Notes: generated from the letters alone by a model not told the origin. A DNA stretch of 6,418 nt from Actinomycetes bacterium (GCA_023423215.1 JAFAFZ010000163.1:1-6418), one strand, 5' to 3'; shown: positions 1-5,434, counted from the stretch's first letter. Numbers and translations: made by a program.

Positions 1-455
1 CCACCCGCGCGACGGGCGCGGTCGAGGCCGCACGGCTCGACATGGAGGTCAACTACTTCGGCACGATGTCGGTCCGCGGGGCGTTCGCCCCCGTGCTCGC
101 CGCCAACGGCGGCGGTGCCCTCGTCAACGTGCTGTCGGTGCTGTCCTGGTTCTCGCTCCCCGCGACGAGCGCCTACTGCGCGTCCAAGGCGGCGGCGTGG
201 TCGCTGACGAACGGGCTCCGCGTCGAGCTGCAGCGCCAGGGCACCCTCGTCGTCGGGGTGCACGTCGGGTACATGGACACCGACATGACGGTCGGCATCG
301 ACGCGCCGAAGCTCGCACCCGAGGGTGTCGCCGAGCAGATCCTGGACGCGCTCGCCGAGGGCCGGTCCGAGGTCCTTGCCGATGACCTCTCCCGCACGGT
401 GCGTGGCGCCCTCGCCGGACCGCTGGACGCCCTCTACCCGGGCGTGGCGCCCTGA
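1..455 (+). CDS. SDR family oxidoreductase, 5'-truncated
   Basis: C-terminal about 151 residues of a short-chain dehydrogenase/reductase, an NAD(P)-dependent cytosolic oxidoreductase; the substrate cannot be told from this part. The frame is open from base 3 to the TGA at 453-455, so the gene starts outside the window and the Met at 42 is internal. The catalytic set is visible: Asn in VNYFG (about 51-65), Ser in NVLS (codon 135-137), Tyr of the YxxxK motif (174-176) and Lys (186-188). The Ser-Tyr spacing of 13 residues and the Tyr-Lys spacing of 4 are those of classical SDRs. The missing part, roughly 80-100 residues by family norm, would hold the TGxxxGxG cofactor motif. After the active site comes an HVGYMDTDM stretch, as in SDRs with a PG/T-D loop. 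It converges on the thioesterase gene with only 3 bp between stops. Family call is firm; the reaction is unknown. Confidence 0.93.
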   Translation, partial: TRATGAVEAARLDMEVNYFGTMSVRGAFAPVLAANGGGALVNVLSVLSWFSLPATSAYCASKAAAWSLTNGLRVELQRQGTLVVGVHVGYMDTDMTVGIDAPKLAPEGVAEQILDALAEGRSEVLADDLSRTVRGALAGPLDALYPGVAP

Positions 456-458
456 GCG

Positions 459-1262
459 TCAGCTGATGCCGTTGGCCGTCCAGCGCGTGTGGAAGGACTC
501 GGCGAGCAGCCGGCCGTCGGGTGCGCGGAGCGTGCCCTTCTCCAGGGCCATCGCTCCTGAGCTCACGTCCGCGTGGAACTCGCCCGCCAGCCACAGTTCC
601 GGATCGAGCCGGTCGAGCGTGCGGTGCAGGTGCACCGTGTAGTCGACGCTGACGCCGCCGGTCGGCGGATCGTTGCGGCTGAACGCCGTCGGCGGGAACC
701 AGTCCAGGATCATCGTGAGCCACGCCGCGTCGATCGGGCGCGGCTCCAACGGGCGCACGTACCCGGCGACGCGCGCCAGCGGCCCGTGCGAGAACGGCAC
801 GTGGCGCGGGTCGAGCAGCGCCGTGGCGTGTTCGAAGTGGCGCACGCCCTCGGGCGGCGCGACCGGCAGGCACTCCTCGGGCGGCAGCACGTCGCCGGCG
901 GGGGCGTCGTCCCACTCCAGGCCGTCCACCAGCGCGACGGTCGTGATGCGAGTGGTCGCCACCTCGCGCCCCGCCTGGCTCACCGTGACGACGTGCGTGC
1001 TGAGCGTGCGTCCGATGCGCTCGGGCACGACCTCGACCTGGGTCGCCCCGGGAGCTGCGGGGCGCAGGAAGCTCGTCGTCACCGTGCGGACCTGGCGGTC
1101 GGGTACGAGCGGCTCGGTGGCCCGCACGGCGAGCGAGGCCAGGAACCCGCCGTGCACCCCGCGCAGCGAGGACCACGACGGGTCGACCTGGATCGAGTAC
1201 AGCGCGGCGTCGTCGGTCCGTCGCAGCTCGAACAGCGAGCCGGTGCGATCGAAGGTCGTCAT
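459..1262 (-). CDS. acyl-CoA thioesterase-like protein (double hot-dog)
   Basis: Predicted 267-residue cytosolic thioesterase-family protein, expected to hydrolyse acyl-CoA to free acid and CoA. It resembles tandem hot-dog proteins of the TesB/4HBT_3 type. Domain 1 spans about residues 1-115, with GVHGGFLASLA at 35-45 (the hot-dog helix start) and TVTTSFLRPAAPG at 60-72 (the strand after it). Domain 2 spans about 140-267, with WLTMILDWFPPTAF at 181-194, VDYTVHLHR at 206-214 and a closing strand around 237-256. Length matches the family. I chose the ATG at 1262 because a TANNNT -10 box lies 7 nt upstream, which would make the transcript leaderless; TTG at 1283 and GTG at 1280 are in-frame alternatives, and none has a good Shine-Dalgarno. 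The stop is at 459-461, tail to tail with the SDR. Chain-length preference cannot be read from sequence. Confidence 0.88.
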   Translation of the reverse strand: MTTFDRTGSLFELRRTDDAALYSIQVDPSWSSLRGVHGGFLASLAVRATEPLVPDRQVRTVTTSFLRPAAPGATQVEVVPERIGRTLSTHVVTVSQAGREVATTRITTVALVDGLEWDDAPAGDVLPPEECLPVAPPEGVRHFEHATALLDPRHVPFSHGPLARVAGYVRPLEPRPIDAAWLTMILDWFPPTAFSRNDPPTGGVSVDYTVHLHRTLDRLDPELWLAGEFHADVSSGAMALEKGTLRAPDGRLLAESFHTRWTANGIS

Positions 1263-1269
1263 GGCGTAG

Positions 1270-1300
1270 AGACTAGCCACCAAGTGTTACAGAAAATCAA
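1270..1300 (-). promoter_or_regulatory. candidate promoter of thioesterase gene (leaderless)
   Basis: On the minus strand TAGTCT (1275-1270) fits the actinobacterial TANNNT -10 box and ends 7 nt before the ATG at 1262. TTGATT (1300-1295) resembles a -35 box, with a longish 19-nt spacer. The surrounding 1263-1318 gap is clearly richer in A/T than the rest of the window, as expected for a promoter. The +1 would fall on or next to the start codon, so no ribosome binding site is expected. Confidence 0.45.
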
Positions 1301-1318
1301 CCACAGTGGCTCCGGGGA

Positions 1319-2377
1319 TCAGCCCTTCACCTCGTCGATCCAGAGCGTGGGAGCGTGGACGCCGTCGCCGTCGAGCATCCGGACCTCGAGCGTCGAACCG
1401 TCGTCCCACATCACCCCGTCGACGTGGACGAAGCGCCCGGGCTCGAAGAACCGACCCTGCACGTCGGACAGCTCGAAGGAGCTCGGCTCCAACGGCTGCG
1501 AGTACTGGGGGTCCACCGCCCGCACCTGCTCGACGTACGCCGAGTACACCTCATCCGGGTCGCCGGTGACCGCGAGCGCGACGCGGGACCTGCGTCCGCA
1601 GTCGGTGGTGACCGCCAGGATCCTGCTGCCCTCGACCAACTCCATCGCCGGGCCGCAGAGCGGATCGACCGAACCGGGGAGATCGAGCGGGACCTCCGGC
1701 GTCGATGGGCCGGAGCCGGGCTCCGGGAGCGCTGCGGGTGCGATGGAACGCCACGCGCTGGTCGGCGGGACGTTGGACGCCGAGAAGCCGATCCGGAGGG
1801 CGTTGACCGGTTGCAGAGCTGCCACGGGGTAGGTCCGTTCGGCATCGAGGCGGAACTGCTCCTGTCCGTCCGGGGTCGAGCGGGTCCCGGAGACACTGCA
1901 GTGCAGCCGCACGAAGGCGGGTTCGGCGGGCTGCGGTGCACCCTGCTCGACCTCGAGCGGCTGGTACCAGCAGGCGTCGTCCTCCTGGTGGGCGATGAGG
2001 GCGTAGCCCACTTCGACTGCCTGGTCGAGGTAGTCGCGCACCGCGGCGGTCATGTCGCCGGGGACCTCGATCTGCACATCCGCGCTGGTGAAGGTGGCGG
2101 CGCTGCGGTCGCCCATCTCCGGGAAGACGCCGCCGGGCACCGACGTGCCGTCCGCGACGACGAACCCGTTCGGCAACGAGTCCCCCGGCTCGAGGACGAG
2201 CGCCGGCAGCTCGTCGTCCGCATCGACCCGCGCCTCGGTGCCGACCTCGTCGGCCTCGCCCGACGGGCGGAGGATCGCCCATCCCGCGATGGCCAGCACC
2301 GCACACAGCCCGACGCCGCACAGCACGGCGACGGCACGCCGTCGCGGGCGCGTCGTCCCCTCCGGATCCTCACCCAT
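1319..2377 (-). CDS. membrane-anchored extracytoplasmic protein of unknown function
   Basis: 352-residue protein that I do not recognise. The N-terminus is basic (RPRRR at 10-14) and followed by one hydrophobic segment at about 15-36. This predicts a single N-terminal membrane anchor with the rest outside the cell; no lipobox is evident, although Cys20 and Cys25 lie within the hydrophobic segment. An acidic linker (about 40-58) leads to two regions that may be a divergent duplication. Residues about 107-125 (GD, AVRDYLDQ, VGY) resemble 272-292 (GDPDEVYSAYVEQ, PQY). A Pro-rich linker (about 203-235) separates the halves. Four cysteines lie outside (136, 160, 241, 260), enough for two disulfides. 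Start ATG at 2377 has no Shine-Dalgarno but sits 6 nt after a TANNNT box. It is followed after 57 bp by the co-oriented thioesterase gene, which seems to have its own promoter. It could be a lineage-specific exported or cell-envelope protein. Confidence 0.75.
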   Translation of the reverse strand: MGEDPEGTTRPRRRAVAVLCGVGLCAVLAIAGWAILRPSGEADEVGTEARVDADDELPALVLEPGDSLPNGFVVADGTSVPGGVFPEMGDRSAATFTSADVQIEVPGDMTAAVRDYLDQAVEVGYALIAHQEDDACWYQPLEVEQGAPQPAEPAFVRLHCSVSGTRSTPDGQEQFRLDAERTYPVAALQPVNALRIGFSASNVPPTSAWRSIAPAALPEPGSGPSTPEVPLDLPGSVDPLCGPAMELVEGSRILAVTTDCGRRSRVALAVTGDPDEVYSAYVEQVRAVDPQYSQPLEPSSFELSDVQGRFFEPGRFVHVDGVMWDDGSTLEVRMLDGDGVHAPTLWIDEVKG

Positions 2378-2383
2378 CGCGCC

Positions 2384-2389
2384 ACGGTA
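2384..2389 (-). promoter_or_regulatory. candidate -10 box of the membrane-anchored protein gene
   Basis: TACCGT on the minus strand (2389-2384) fits TANNNT and is exactly 6 nt upstream of the ATG at 2377. The start codon would then be the transcription start, a leaderless arrangement common in Actinobacteria. No convincing -35 box is seen at the expected distance, so the call rests on spacing and the lack of a ribosome binding site. Confidence 0.35.
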
Positions 2390-2453
2390 GGGGGTGCGGA
2401 GGGGCAGCGTGGCGCCGGGGCGGCCGGGCCGGAGGCGTCGGCAGGTGCCAAGC

Positions 2454-2462
2454 TGGTATGAC
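2454..2462 (+). promoter_or_regulatory. candidate extended -10 promoter of acyl-CoA synthetase gene
   Basis: TGG-TATGAC (2454-2462) resembles an extended -10 element (TGN followed by a TATAAT-like hexamer, 4 of 6 matches). It would place the transcription start near 2469, giving a leader of about 44 nt. The -35 region is weak. The last base of the hexamer is the first base of the inverted repeat at 2462-2479. Confidence 0.3.
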
Positions 2463-2479
2463 GCCGGTCACAACCGGCG
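2462..2479. promoter_or_regulatory. 18-bp perfect inverted repeat, candidate operator
   Basis: CGCCGGT - CACA - ACCGGCG: two perfect 7-bp arms around a 4-bp centre, 33 bp upstream of the acyl-CoA synthetase ATG and in the divergent region between two genes. It overlaps the predicted start of transcription, the usual place for a dimeric repressor site such as those of TetR- or GntR-family regulators of acyl-CoA genes. No regulator gene is in the window. It could instead be a hairpin in the 5' leader if transcription starts further upstream. Confidence 0.45.
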
Positions 2480-2502
2480 GGGCACGCCGAGCCGTCCGAT
2501 CC

Positions 2503-2509
2503 AGGGGGA
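2503..2509 (+). promoter_or_regulatory. ribosome binding site of acyl-CoA synthetase
   Basis: AGGGGGA lies 3 nt before the ATG at 2513, slightly close but a good Shine-Dalgarno. It supports this start, and this is the only gene in the window with a clear one. Confidence 0.65.
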
Positions 2510-2512
2510 CCC

Positions 2513-4072
2513 ATGTCGATCTCGAACATCGCCGACCTCATCCGCACCCACGGACAGGATCGGGCGGACGCGCCGGCCCTCGAGTGCGAGGACCGGTCGA
2601 TGACCTTCGGCGAGCTCGACCACCGCTCGAACCAGGCTGCGCAGGCGCTGCGCTCGGTCGGCGTCGGCCCCGGCGACCGGGTCGCCTTCATCGACAAGAA
2701 CGGGCTCGAGTGGTTCGAGGTCACGTTCGGCCTGGCGAAGCTGGGCGCCGTCAACGTGTCGGTGAACTGGCGCCTGGCCCCGCCCGAGATGGCGCAGATC
2801 ATCCGCGACGCGCAGGCGTCCGTGGTCGTCGTGGGGCCCGACTTCACGGACGCGATCGAGAAGGTGCGCGGCGACCTGGACGGCGTGACGACCTTCGTCG
2901 CGATCGGCGGGCGCGACGGGTGGACGAACTACGAGCAGTGGGTCGGCGCCGCCGCGGACGAGGACCCCGGCTACCGGGCGACCGGCGTCGACATCGCCTT
3001 CCAGCTCTACACCTCGGGCACGACCGGCCTGCCCAAGGGCGTGATGCTCTCGAACGACAACTTCTTCTCCGGCGTGGACGGCACCGCCGAGCAGTGGCGC
3101 TTCAGCGAGGACTCGGTGAGCCTCGCCATCATGCCGACGTTCCACATCGCCGGCGCTGGCTGGTCGATGATCGGGCTCTACTTCGGCTGCCGAACGGTGG
3201 TCCTGCGAGAGCTCGACCCCGCGGCGGTGCTGGACCTGATCCCACGGTTCGGCGTGACGAACACCTTCATGGTGCCCGTCGTCATCCAGTTCCTGCTGAT
3301 GACGCCCGGCGTCGAGACGACCGACTTCTCGACGCTGCGCACGCTCGTCTACGGCGCGTCGCCGATCACCGACTCGGTGCTGCTGAAGGGCCTCGAGACC
3401 TTCGGCTGCGAGTTCATCCAGGTGTACGGCCTGACCGAGACGACCGGAGCGATCACCCAGCTCGACGGGGCCGACCACGACCCGGAGCACCGTCCGGACC
3501 TGCTCCGCTCGTGCGGCCGCCCGTACCCCTGGGTCGAGATCCGCGTCGTCGACCAGGCCACGGGCCAGGACGTCCCGGTCGGCGAGGTGGGCGAGCTGTG
3601 GACCCGCTCCCACCAGAACATGGTCGGCTACTGGAACAACCCGGAGGCCACCGCTGCCGCCGTGACCGACGGCGGCTGGTTCCACACCGGCGACGCCGGC
3701 TTCCTGGACCCCGACGGCTTCGTGTTCCTGCACGATCGAGTGAAGGACATGATCGTCACCGGTGGCGAGAACGTGTACCCGACCGAGGTCGAGAACGTGC
3801 TGATGCTGCACCCCGAGGTCGCGGACGTGGCCGTCATCGGTGTGCCGGACGAGCGCTGGGGCGAAGCGATCAAGGGCATCGTCGTGCGCACCCCCGACTC
3901 CGAGGTCACCGGCGAGGAGATCATCGCCTTCGCCCGCGAGCACCTGGCGGGCTTCAAGCTCCCGAAGTCCATCGACTTCGCCGAGACCCTGCCCCGCAAC
4001 CCCTCCGGCAAGCTGCTCAAGCGCGAACTGCGAGAGCCCTACTGGGAGGGCGTCGACCGACGGGTCGGGTGA
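2513..4072 (+). CDS. acyl-CoA synthetase (AMP-dependent fatty-acid--CoA ligase family)
   Basis: 519-residue member of the ANL adenylating superfamily (AMP-binding N-domain plus small C-terminal domain). Expected to activate a carboxylic acid with ATP to an acyl-AMP and then form the CoA thioester, in the cytosol. All core motifs are present: the P-loop YTSGTTGLPKG at 166-176, YGLTETTG at 305-312 (adenine and substrate contact), GWFHTGD at 388-394 with the ribose-binding Asp394, the hinge region DRVKDMI with Arg409, GGENVYP at 417-423, and the catalytic Lys500 in NPSGKLLKREL near the C-terminus. Length and motif wording match FadD-type medium/long-chain or cyclic-acid ligases; the exact acid cannot be fixed by eye. 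The start at 2513 is supported by a Shine-Dalgarno. It is transcribed divergently from the membrane-anchored protein gene and convergently with the sigma factor gene. The product would supply acyl-CoAs to enzymes such as the SDR or thioesterase encoded to the left (inference). Confidence 0.95.
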   Translation: MSISNIADLIRTHGQDRADAPALECEDRSMTFGELDHRSNQAAQALRSVGVGPGDRVAFIDKNGLEWFEVTFGLAKLGAVNVSVNWRLAPPEMAQIIRDAQASVVVVGPDFTDAIEKVRGDLDGVTTFVAIGGRDGWTNYEQWVGAAADEDPGYRATGVDIAFQLYTSGTTGLPKGVMLSNDNFFSGVDGTAEQWRFSEDSVSLAIMPTFHIAGAGWSMIGLYFGCRTVVLRELDPAAVLDLIPRFGVTNTFMVPVVIQFLLMTPGVETTDFSTLRTLVYGASPITDSVLLKGLETFGCEFIQVYGLTETTGAITQLDGADHDPEHRPDLLRSCGRPYPWVEIRVVDQATGQDVPVGEVGELWTRSHQNMVGYWNNPEATAAAVTDGGWFHTGDAGFLDPDGFVFLHDRVKDMIVTGGENVYPTEVENVLMLHPEVADVAVIGVPDERWGEAIKGIVVRTPDSEVTGEEIIAFAREHLAGFKLPKSIDFAETLPRNPSGKLLKRELREPYWEGVDRRVG

Positions 4073-4077
4073 GCCGC

Positions 4078-4103
4078 CGGCCGGGGTGTCGACCAGCCGG
4101 CCG
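4078..4103. terminator. weak hairpin after acyl-CoA synthetase
   Basis: CGGCCGG (4078-4084) and CCGGCCG (4097-4103) form a 7-bp GC stem around a 12-nt loop, starting 6 nt after the stop codon at 4070-4072. There is no T-run. The CCGG-rich arms pair easily by chance in this composition, so this is a weak terminator candidate. Confidence 0.25.
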
Positions 4104-4136
4104 CCCGCGCTCGACCTGCGCCCGGACGCGACACGA

Positions 4137-4162
4137 CCGGTGCCCACCGAGGTGGACACCGG
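4137..4162. terminator. bidirectional hairpin terminator in convergent gap
   Basis: CCGGTGCCCACC (4137-4148) and GGTGGACACCGG (4151-4162) are complementary except for one C/A mismatch, giving an 11-bp stem with a CGAG tetraloop. It lies between the stops of the convergent acyl-CoA synthetase (4072) and sigma factor (4184) genes, where a shared terminator is expected. No T-tract flanks it, as is common in high-GC Actinobacteria. Confidence 0.6.
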
Positions 4163-4183
4163 CCGTGACGAGGACGGGGTGGA

Positions 4184-5134
4184 TCAGACGCTGAGCAGGT
4201 CGCGGGCGCCCGTGTCGGCCGAGGGGTGGCGCAGCTTCGACATCGCGCGGGCCTCGATCTGACGGATGCGCTCACGGGTCAGCGCGAAGTGCTCGCCGAC
4301 CTCTTCGAGCGTGCGGGGCTCGCCGCGGTCCAGGCCGAAGCGCAGCTTCAGGATCTCTCGCTCCCGCTCGTCGAGCGGCGAGAGCAGCCGGCCGATCTCG
4401 GCGGGCAGCAGCGCCACCGAGGCGGCCTCGAACGGGGTGACGGCGCCACGGTCCGGCACGACGTCGCCCAGCTCGGCGTCGCCGTCCTCCCGGAGGGGGG
4501 TCGACAGCGAGAGCGTGTCCGCCGCGAAGAGCAGGGTCTCGGTGACCTTCGCCTCGGGCATCTCGAGGTCCGCCGCGAGCTCGGCCAGCGTCGCGGGACG
4601 ACCGAGCGAGGTCTCGAGGCGGGTGCGTGCCTTCTGGACGCGGTTCATCGTGTCGCCCGCGTGGACGGGGAGGCGGATGGTGCGACCGGTGTTGGCGATG
4701 CCGCGGGTGAGGGCCTGGCGGATCCACCACGTGGCGTAGGTCGAGAACTTGAAGCCCTTGCGCCAGTCGAACTTCTCGACGGCGTGCATCAGGCCGAGGT
4801 TGCCCTCCTGGACGAGGTCCAGCAGCGGCATGCCCGAGGCCTGGTACTTCTTCGCGATCGAGACGACCAGACGCAGGTTCGACTGCACGAACGTGCGCTC
4901 GGCGTCCTCGCCCTCGCGGATGAGGCGGCGCAGCTCGCGCTTGCGTGCGGGGGAGACGGACTTGCCGCTCTCCTCGAGCTCGGTGCGAGCCTCACGACCC
5001 GCCTCCATGGCCTGGGCGAGGCGCGCCTCGTCGTCCTTGGTCAGCAGGGCGTACTGACCGATGTCCTTCAAGTACATCCGGACGAGATCTTCTTCGTCGC
5101 GCTCTACTCGCTGATTCGCCACCAGGTACCTCAT
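4184..5134 (-). CDS. RNA polymerase sigma factor, sigma-70 family (RpoD-like, likely group 2)
   Basis: 316-residue sigma factor that directs core RNA polymerase to promoters. Regions in order: 1.2 (about 15-45, DLVRMYLKDIG, LLTKDDEARLAQ); region 2 (about 86-146) with NLRLVVSIAKKY, the RpoD-box DLVQEGNLGLMHAVEKFD at 106-123, and the melting and -10 recognition segment FSTYATWWIRQALTR at 130-144; region 3 (about 150-228, from RTIRLPVH); region 4 (about 247-304), with TLEEVGEHFALTRERIRQIEARAMSKLRHP as the -35 binding helix-turn-helix. Near-consensus 2.4 and 4.2 suggest recognition of ordinary TTGACA/TANNNT promoters. There is no region 1.1 or long acidic N-terminus, so a non-essential group 2 factor is more likely than the housekeeping one (inference). 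The start is uncertain: ATG 5134 is used; GTG 5122 has a better AGG-type Shine-Dalgarno; ATG 5209 would add 25 Arg/Pro-rich residues unlike the family and overlaps promoter-like boxes. Confidence 0.92.
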   Translation of the reverse strand: MRYLVANQRVERDEEDLVRMYLKDIGQYALLTKDDEARLAQAMEAGREARTELEESGKSVSPARKRELRRLIREGEDAERTFVQSNLRLVVSIAKKYQASGMPLLDLVQEGNLGLMHAVEKFDWRKGFKFSTYATWWIRQALTRGIANTGRTIRLPVHAGDTMNRVQKARTRLETSLGRPATLAELAADLEMPEAKVTETLLFAADTLSLSTPLREDGDAELGDVVPDRGAVTPFEAASVALLPAEIGRLLSPLDEREREILKLRFGLDRGEPRTLEEVGEHFALTRERIRQIEARAMSKLRHPSADTGARDLLSV

Positions 5135-5143
5135 TCGCTGTGG

Positions 5144-5223
5144 ACGGACGGTCACCGGCGGGGGACGTCGAGGGACCGCTCGACATCGGTTCGCGATGAC
5201 CAAAACCATATTCTACGGACGGT
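5144..5223 (-). repeat. 9-bp direct repeat flanking the sigma gene leader
   Basis: ACCGTCCGT occurs twice on the minus strand, at 5223-5215 (directly after TTGAC) and at 5152-5144 (10 nt before ATG 5134), 71 bp apart. The location in the leader suggests a possible regulator site, but a 9-mer in GC-rich DNA can recur by chance. Confidence 0.3.
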
Positions 5224-5233
5224 GTCAAGGGTA
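5210..5233 (-). promoter_or_regulatory. candidate promoter region of sigma factor gene
   Basis: Minus-strand boxes lie close together: TACCCT (5233-5228), a perfect TTGACA (5228-5223) and TAGAAT (5215-5210). TTGACA and TAGAAT are only 7 bp apart, so they cannot be one standard promoter. TAGAAT as a -10 would start the RNA near 5203 and give a leader of about 70 nt before ATG 5134. TTGACA as a -35 would need a -10 near 5200, where only TTTTGG or TTTGGT is seen. A promoter here is likely, its exact form is not settled. Confidence 0.4.
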
Positions 5234-5241
5234 TCGGCCGG

Positions 5242-5269
5242 CCGGGGGCCGGGACCGAAGGCCCCTCGG
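5242..5269 (-). terminator. GC-rich hairpin upstream of sigma promoter
   Basis: GGGGCC/GGCCCC (5245-5250 with 5260-5265) form a 6-bp stem, extended by CCG/CGG (5242-5244 with 5267-5269) past a single-base bulge at 5266, around a 9-nt loop. It is the last of the strong hairpins between the APH gene and the sigma promoter, so it may end minus-strand read-through. There is no T-tract. Confidence 0.35.
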
Positions 5270-5270
5270 T

Positions 5271-5309
5271 GGTGACACCCGTCTCCCCCGAAGGGACGCG
5301 GGTGCCACC
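5271..5309 (-). terminator. long hairpin, candidate terminator
   Basis: A 39-nt inverted repeat. Read as minus-strand RNA, GGTGGCACCCG (5309-5299) pairs with CGGGTGTCACC (5281-5271) over 11 consecutive pairs including one G.U. After a 2x2 internal loop come TCCC/GGGA (4 bp) and a 5-nt TTCGG loop. On the plus strand the same fold has a mismatch in place of the G.U pair, although it gains a T.G pair inside. The length and stability suit a terminator or a stable RNA domain; no T-tract follows. Confidence 0.45.
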
Positions 5310-5373
5310 TGGTGCATCGGACGAGGCTCGAGCCCCGTGCAGGACGGGTGCTCTACCCCCGACGCACGCCAGG
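5308..5373 (-). ncRNA. candidate structured RNA with tRNA-like features
   Basis: As minus-strand RNA, CCTGG and TGCGTCGG (5373-5369 and 5366-5359) pair with CCGATGCA and CCAGG (5320-5313 and 5312-5308), giving a 13-bp stem broken only by a 2-nt bulge. Inside are a GGGT/ACCC hairpin and either CCCGT/ACGGG or an ACGGG/CTCGT helix with loop GCTCGAGC. Words typical of tRNA appear in order: a 7-bp acceptor-like stem, GGTAGAGCACC (D-arm), CTGCA, CTCGAGCC (T-loop-like), then a discriminator A and CCA (5313-5310). At 56 nt it is some 20 nt too short for a tRNA and lacks a 5-bp stem with 7-nt anticodon loop. Mismatches at 5316/5363 and 5324/5335 become G.U only on the minus strand. No promoter is evident; it could be processed from the APH transcript. 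Confidence 0.3.
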
Positions 5374-5388
5374 AAGAACACAGCGGGT

Positions 5389-5406
5389 CTCGGATGGCTT
5401 CCCGAG
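5389..5406. other. small hairpin in the APH-sigma gap
   Basis: CTCGG (5389-5393) and CCGAG (5402-5406) form a 5-bp stem with an 8-nt loop. It adds to the run of hairpins in the 300-bp non-coding stretch 5135-5434. On its own it is weak. Confidence 0.25.
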
Positions 5407-5419
5407 CGTGCCGTCCCTC

Positions 5420-5433
5420 CGGCTGGCAAGCCG
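5420..5433 (-). terminator. hairpin directly after APH gene stop
   Basis: CGGCT (5420-5424) and AGCCG (5429-5433) form a 5-bp stem with a 4-nt loop, beginning 1 nt past the APH gene stop (5435-5437). It may be the first termination or 3'-end protecting element for that transcript. The stem is short and lacks a T-run. Confidence 0.35.
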
Positions 5434-5434
5434 C

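Noticed and set aside
1299..1313. CCACAGTGG as an operator or terminator ahead of the thioesterase gene
   Set aside because: It is an imperfect palindrome with arms too short and a loop too small to stand out.
573..1832. Long open frame on the plus strand across the thioesterase and membrane-protein genes
   Set aside because: It spans the AT-rich promoter gap and two better-supported genes, and has low-complexity composition without motifs.
2468..4159. Long open frame on the minus strand opposite the acyl-CoA synthetase
   Set aside because: Its translation is Arg/Val/Asp/His-rich with no recognisable domain, and it is antisense to an enzyme with all catalytic motifs; long antisense frames are expected in GC-rich DNA.
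5210..5228. TTGACA and TAGAAT as a standard -35/-10 pair
   Set aside because: The spacer is 7 bp, far below the 16-19 bp needed.
5236..5310. Glycine-type riboswitch on the plus strand, suggested by two CCGAAGG words
   Set aside because: The other conserved parts of the aptamer are missing and no plus-strand gene follows.
5310..5365. A functional tRNA gene on the minus strand, suggested by the acceptor-like stem, GGTAGAGCACC and terminal CCA
   Set aside because: Only 56 nt; no first half of the D-arm, no 17-nt anticodon arm and no normal T-stem. Kept only as a tRNA-like structured RNA candidate.
5271..5373. T-box riboswitch on the minus strand
   Set aside because: The GGTGGCACCCGCG word has an extra C, the complementary CGTCCC strand is not placed as required, no Stem I specifier region is seen, and the downstream gene is a sigma factor rather than an aminoacylation or amino-acid gene.
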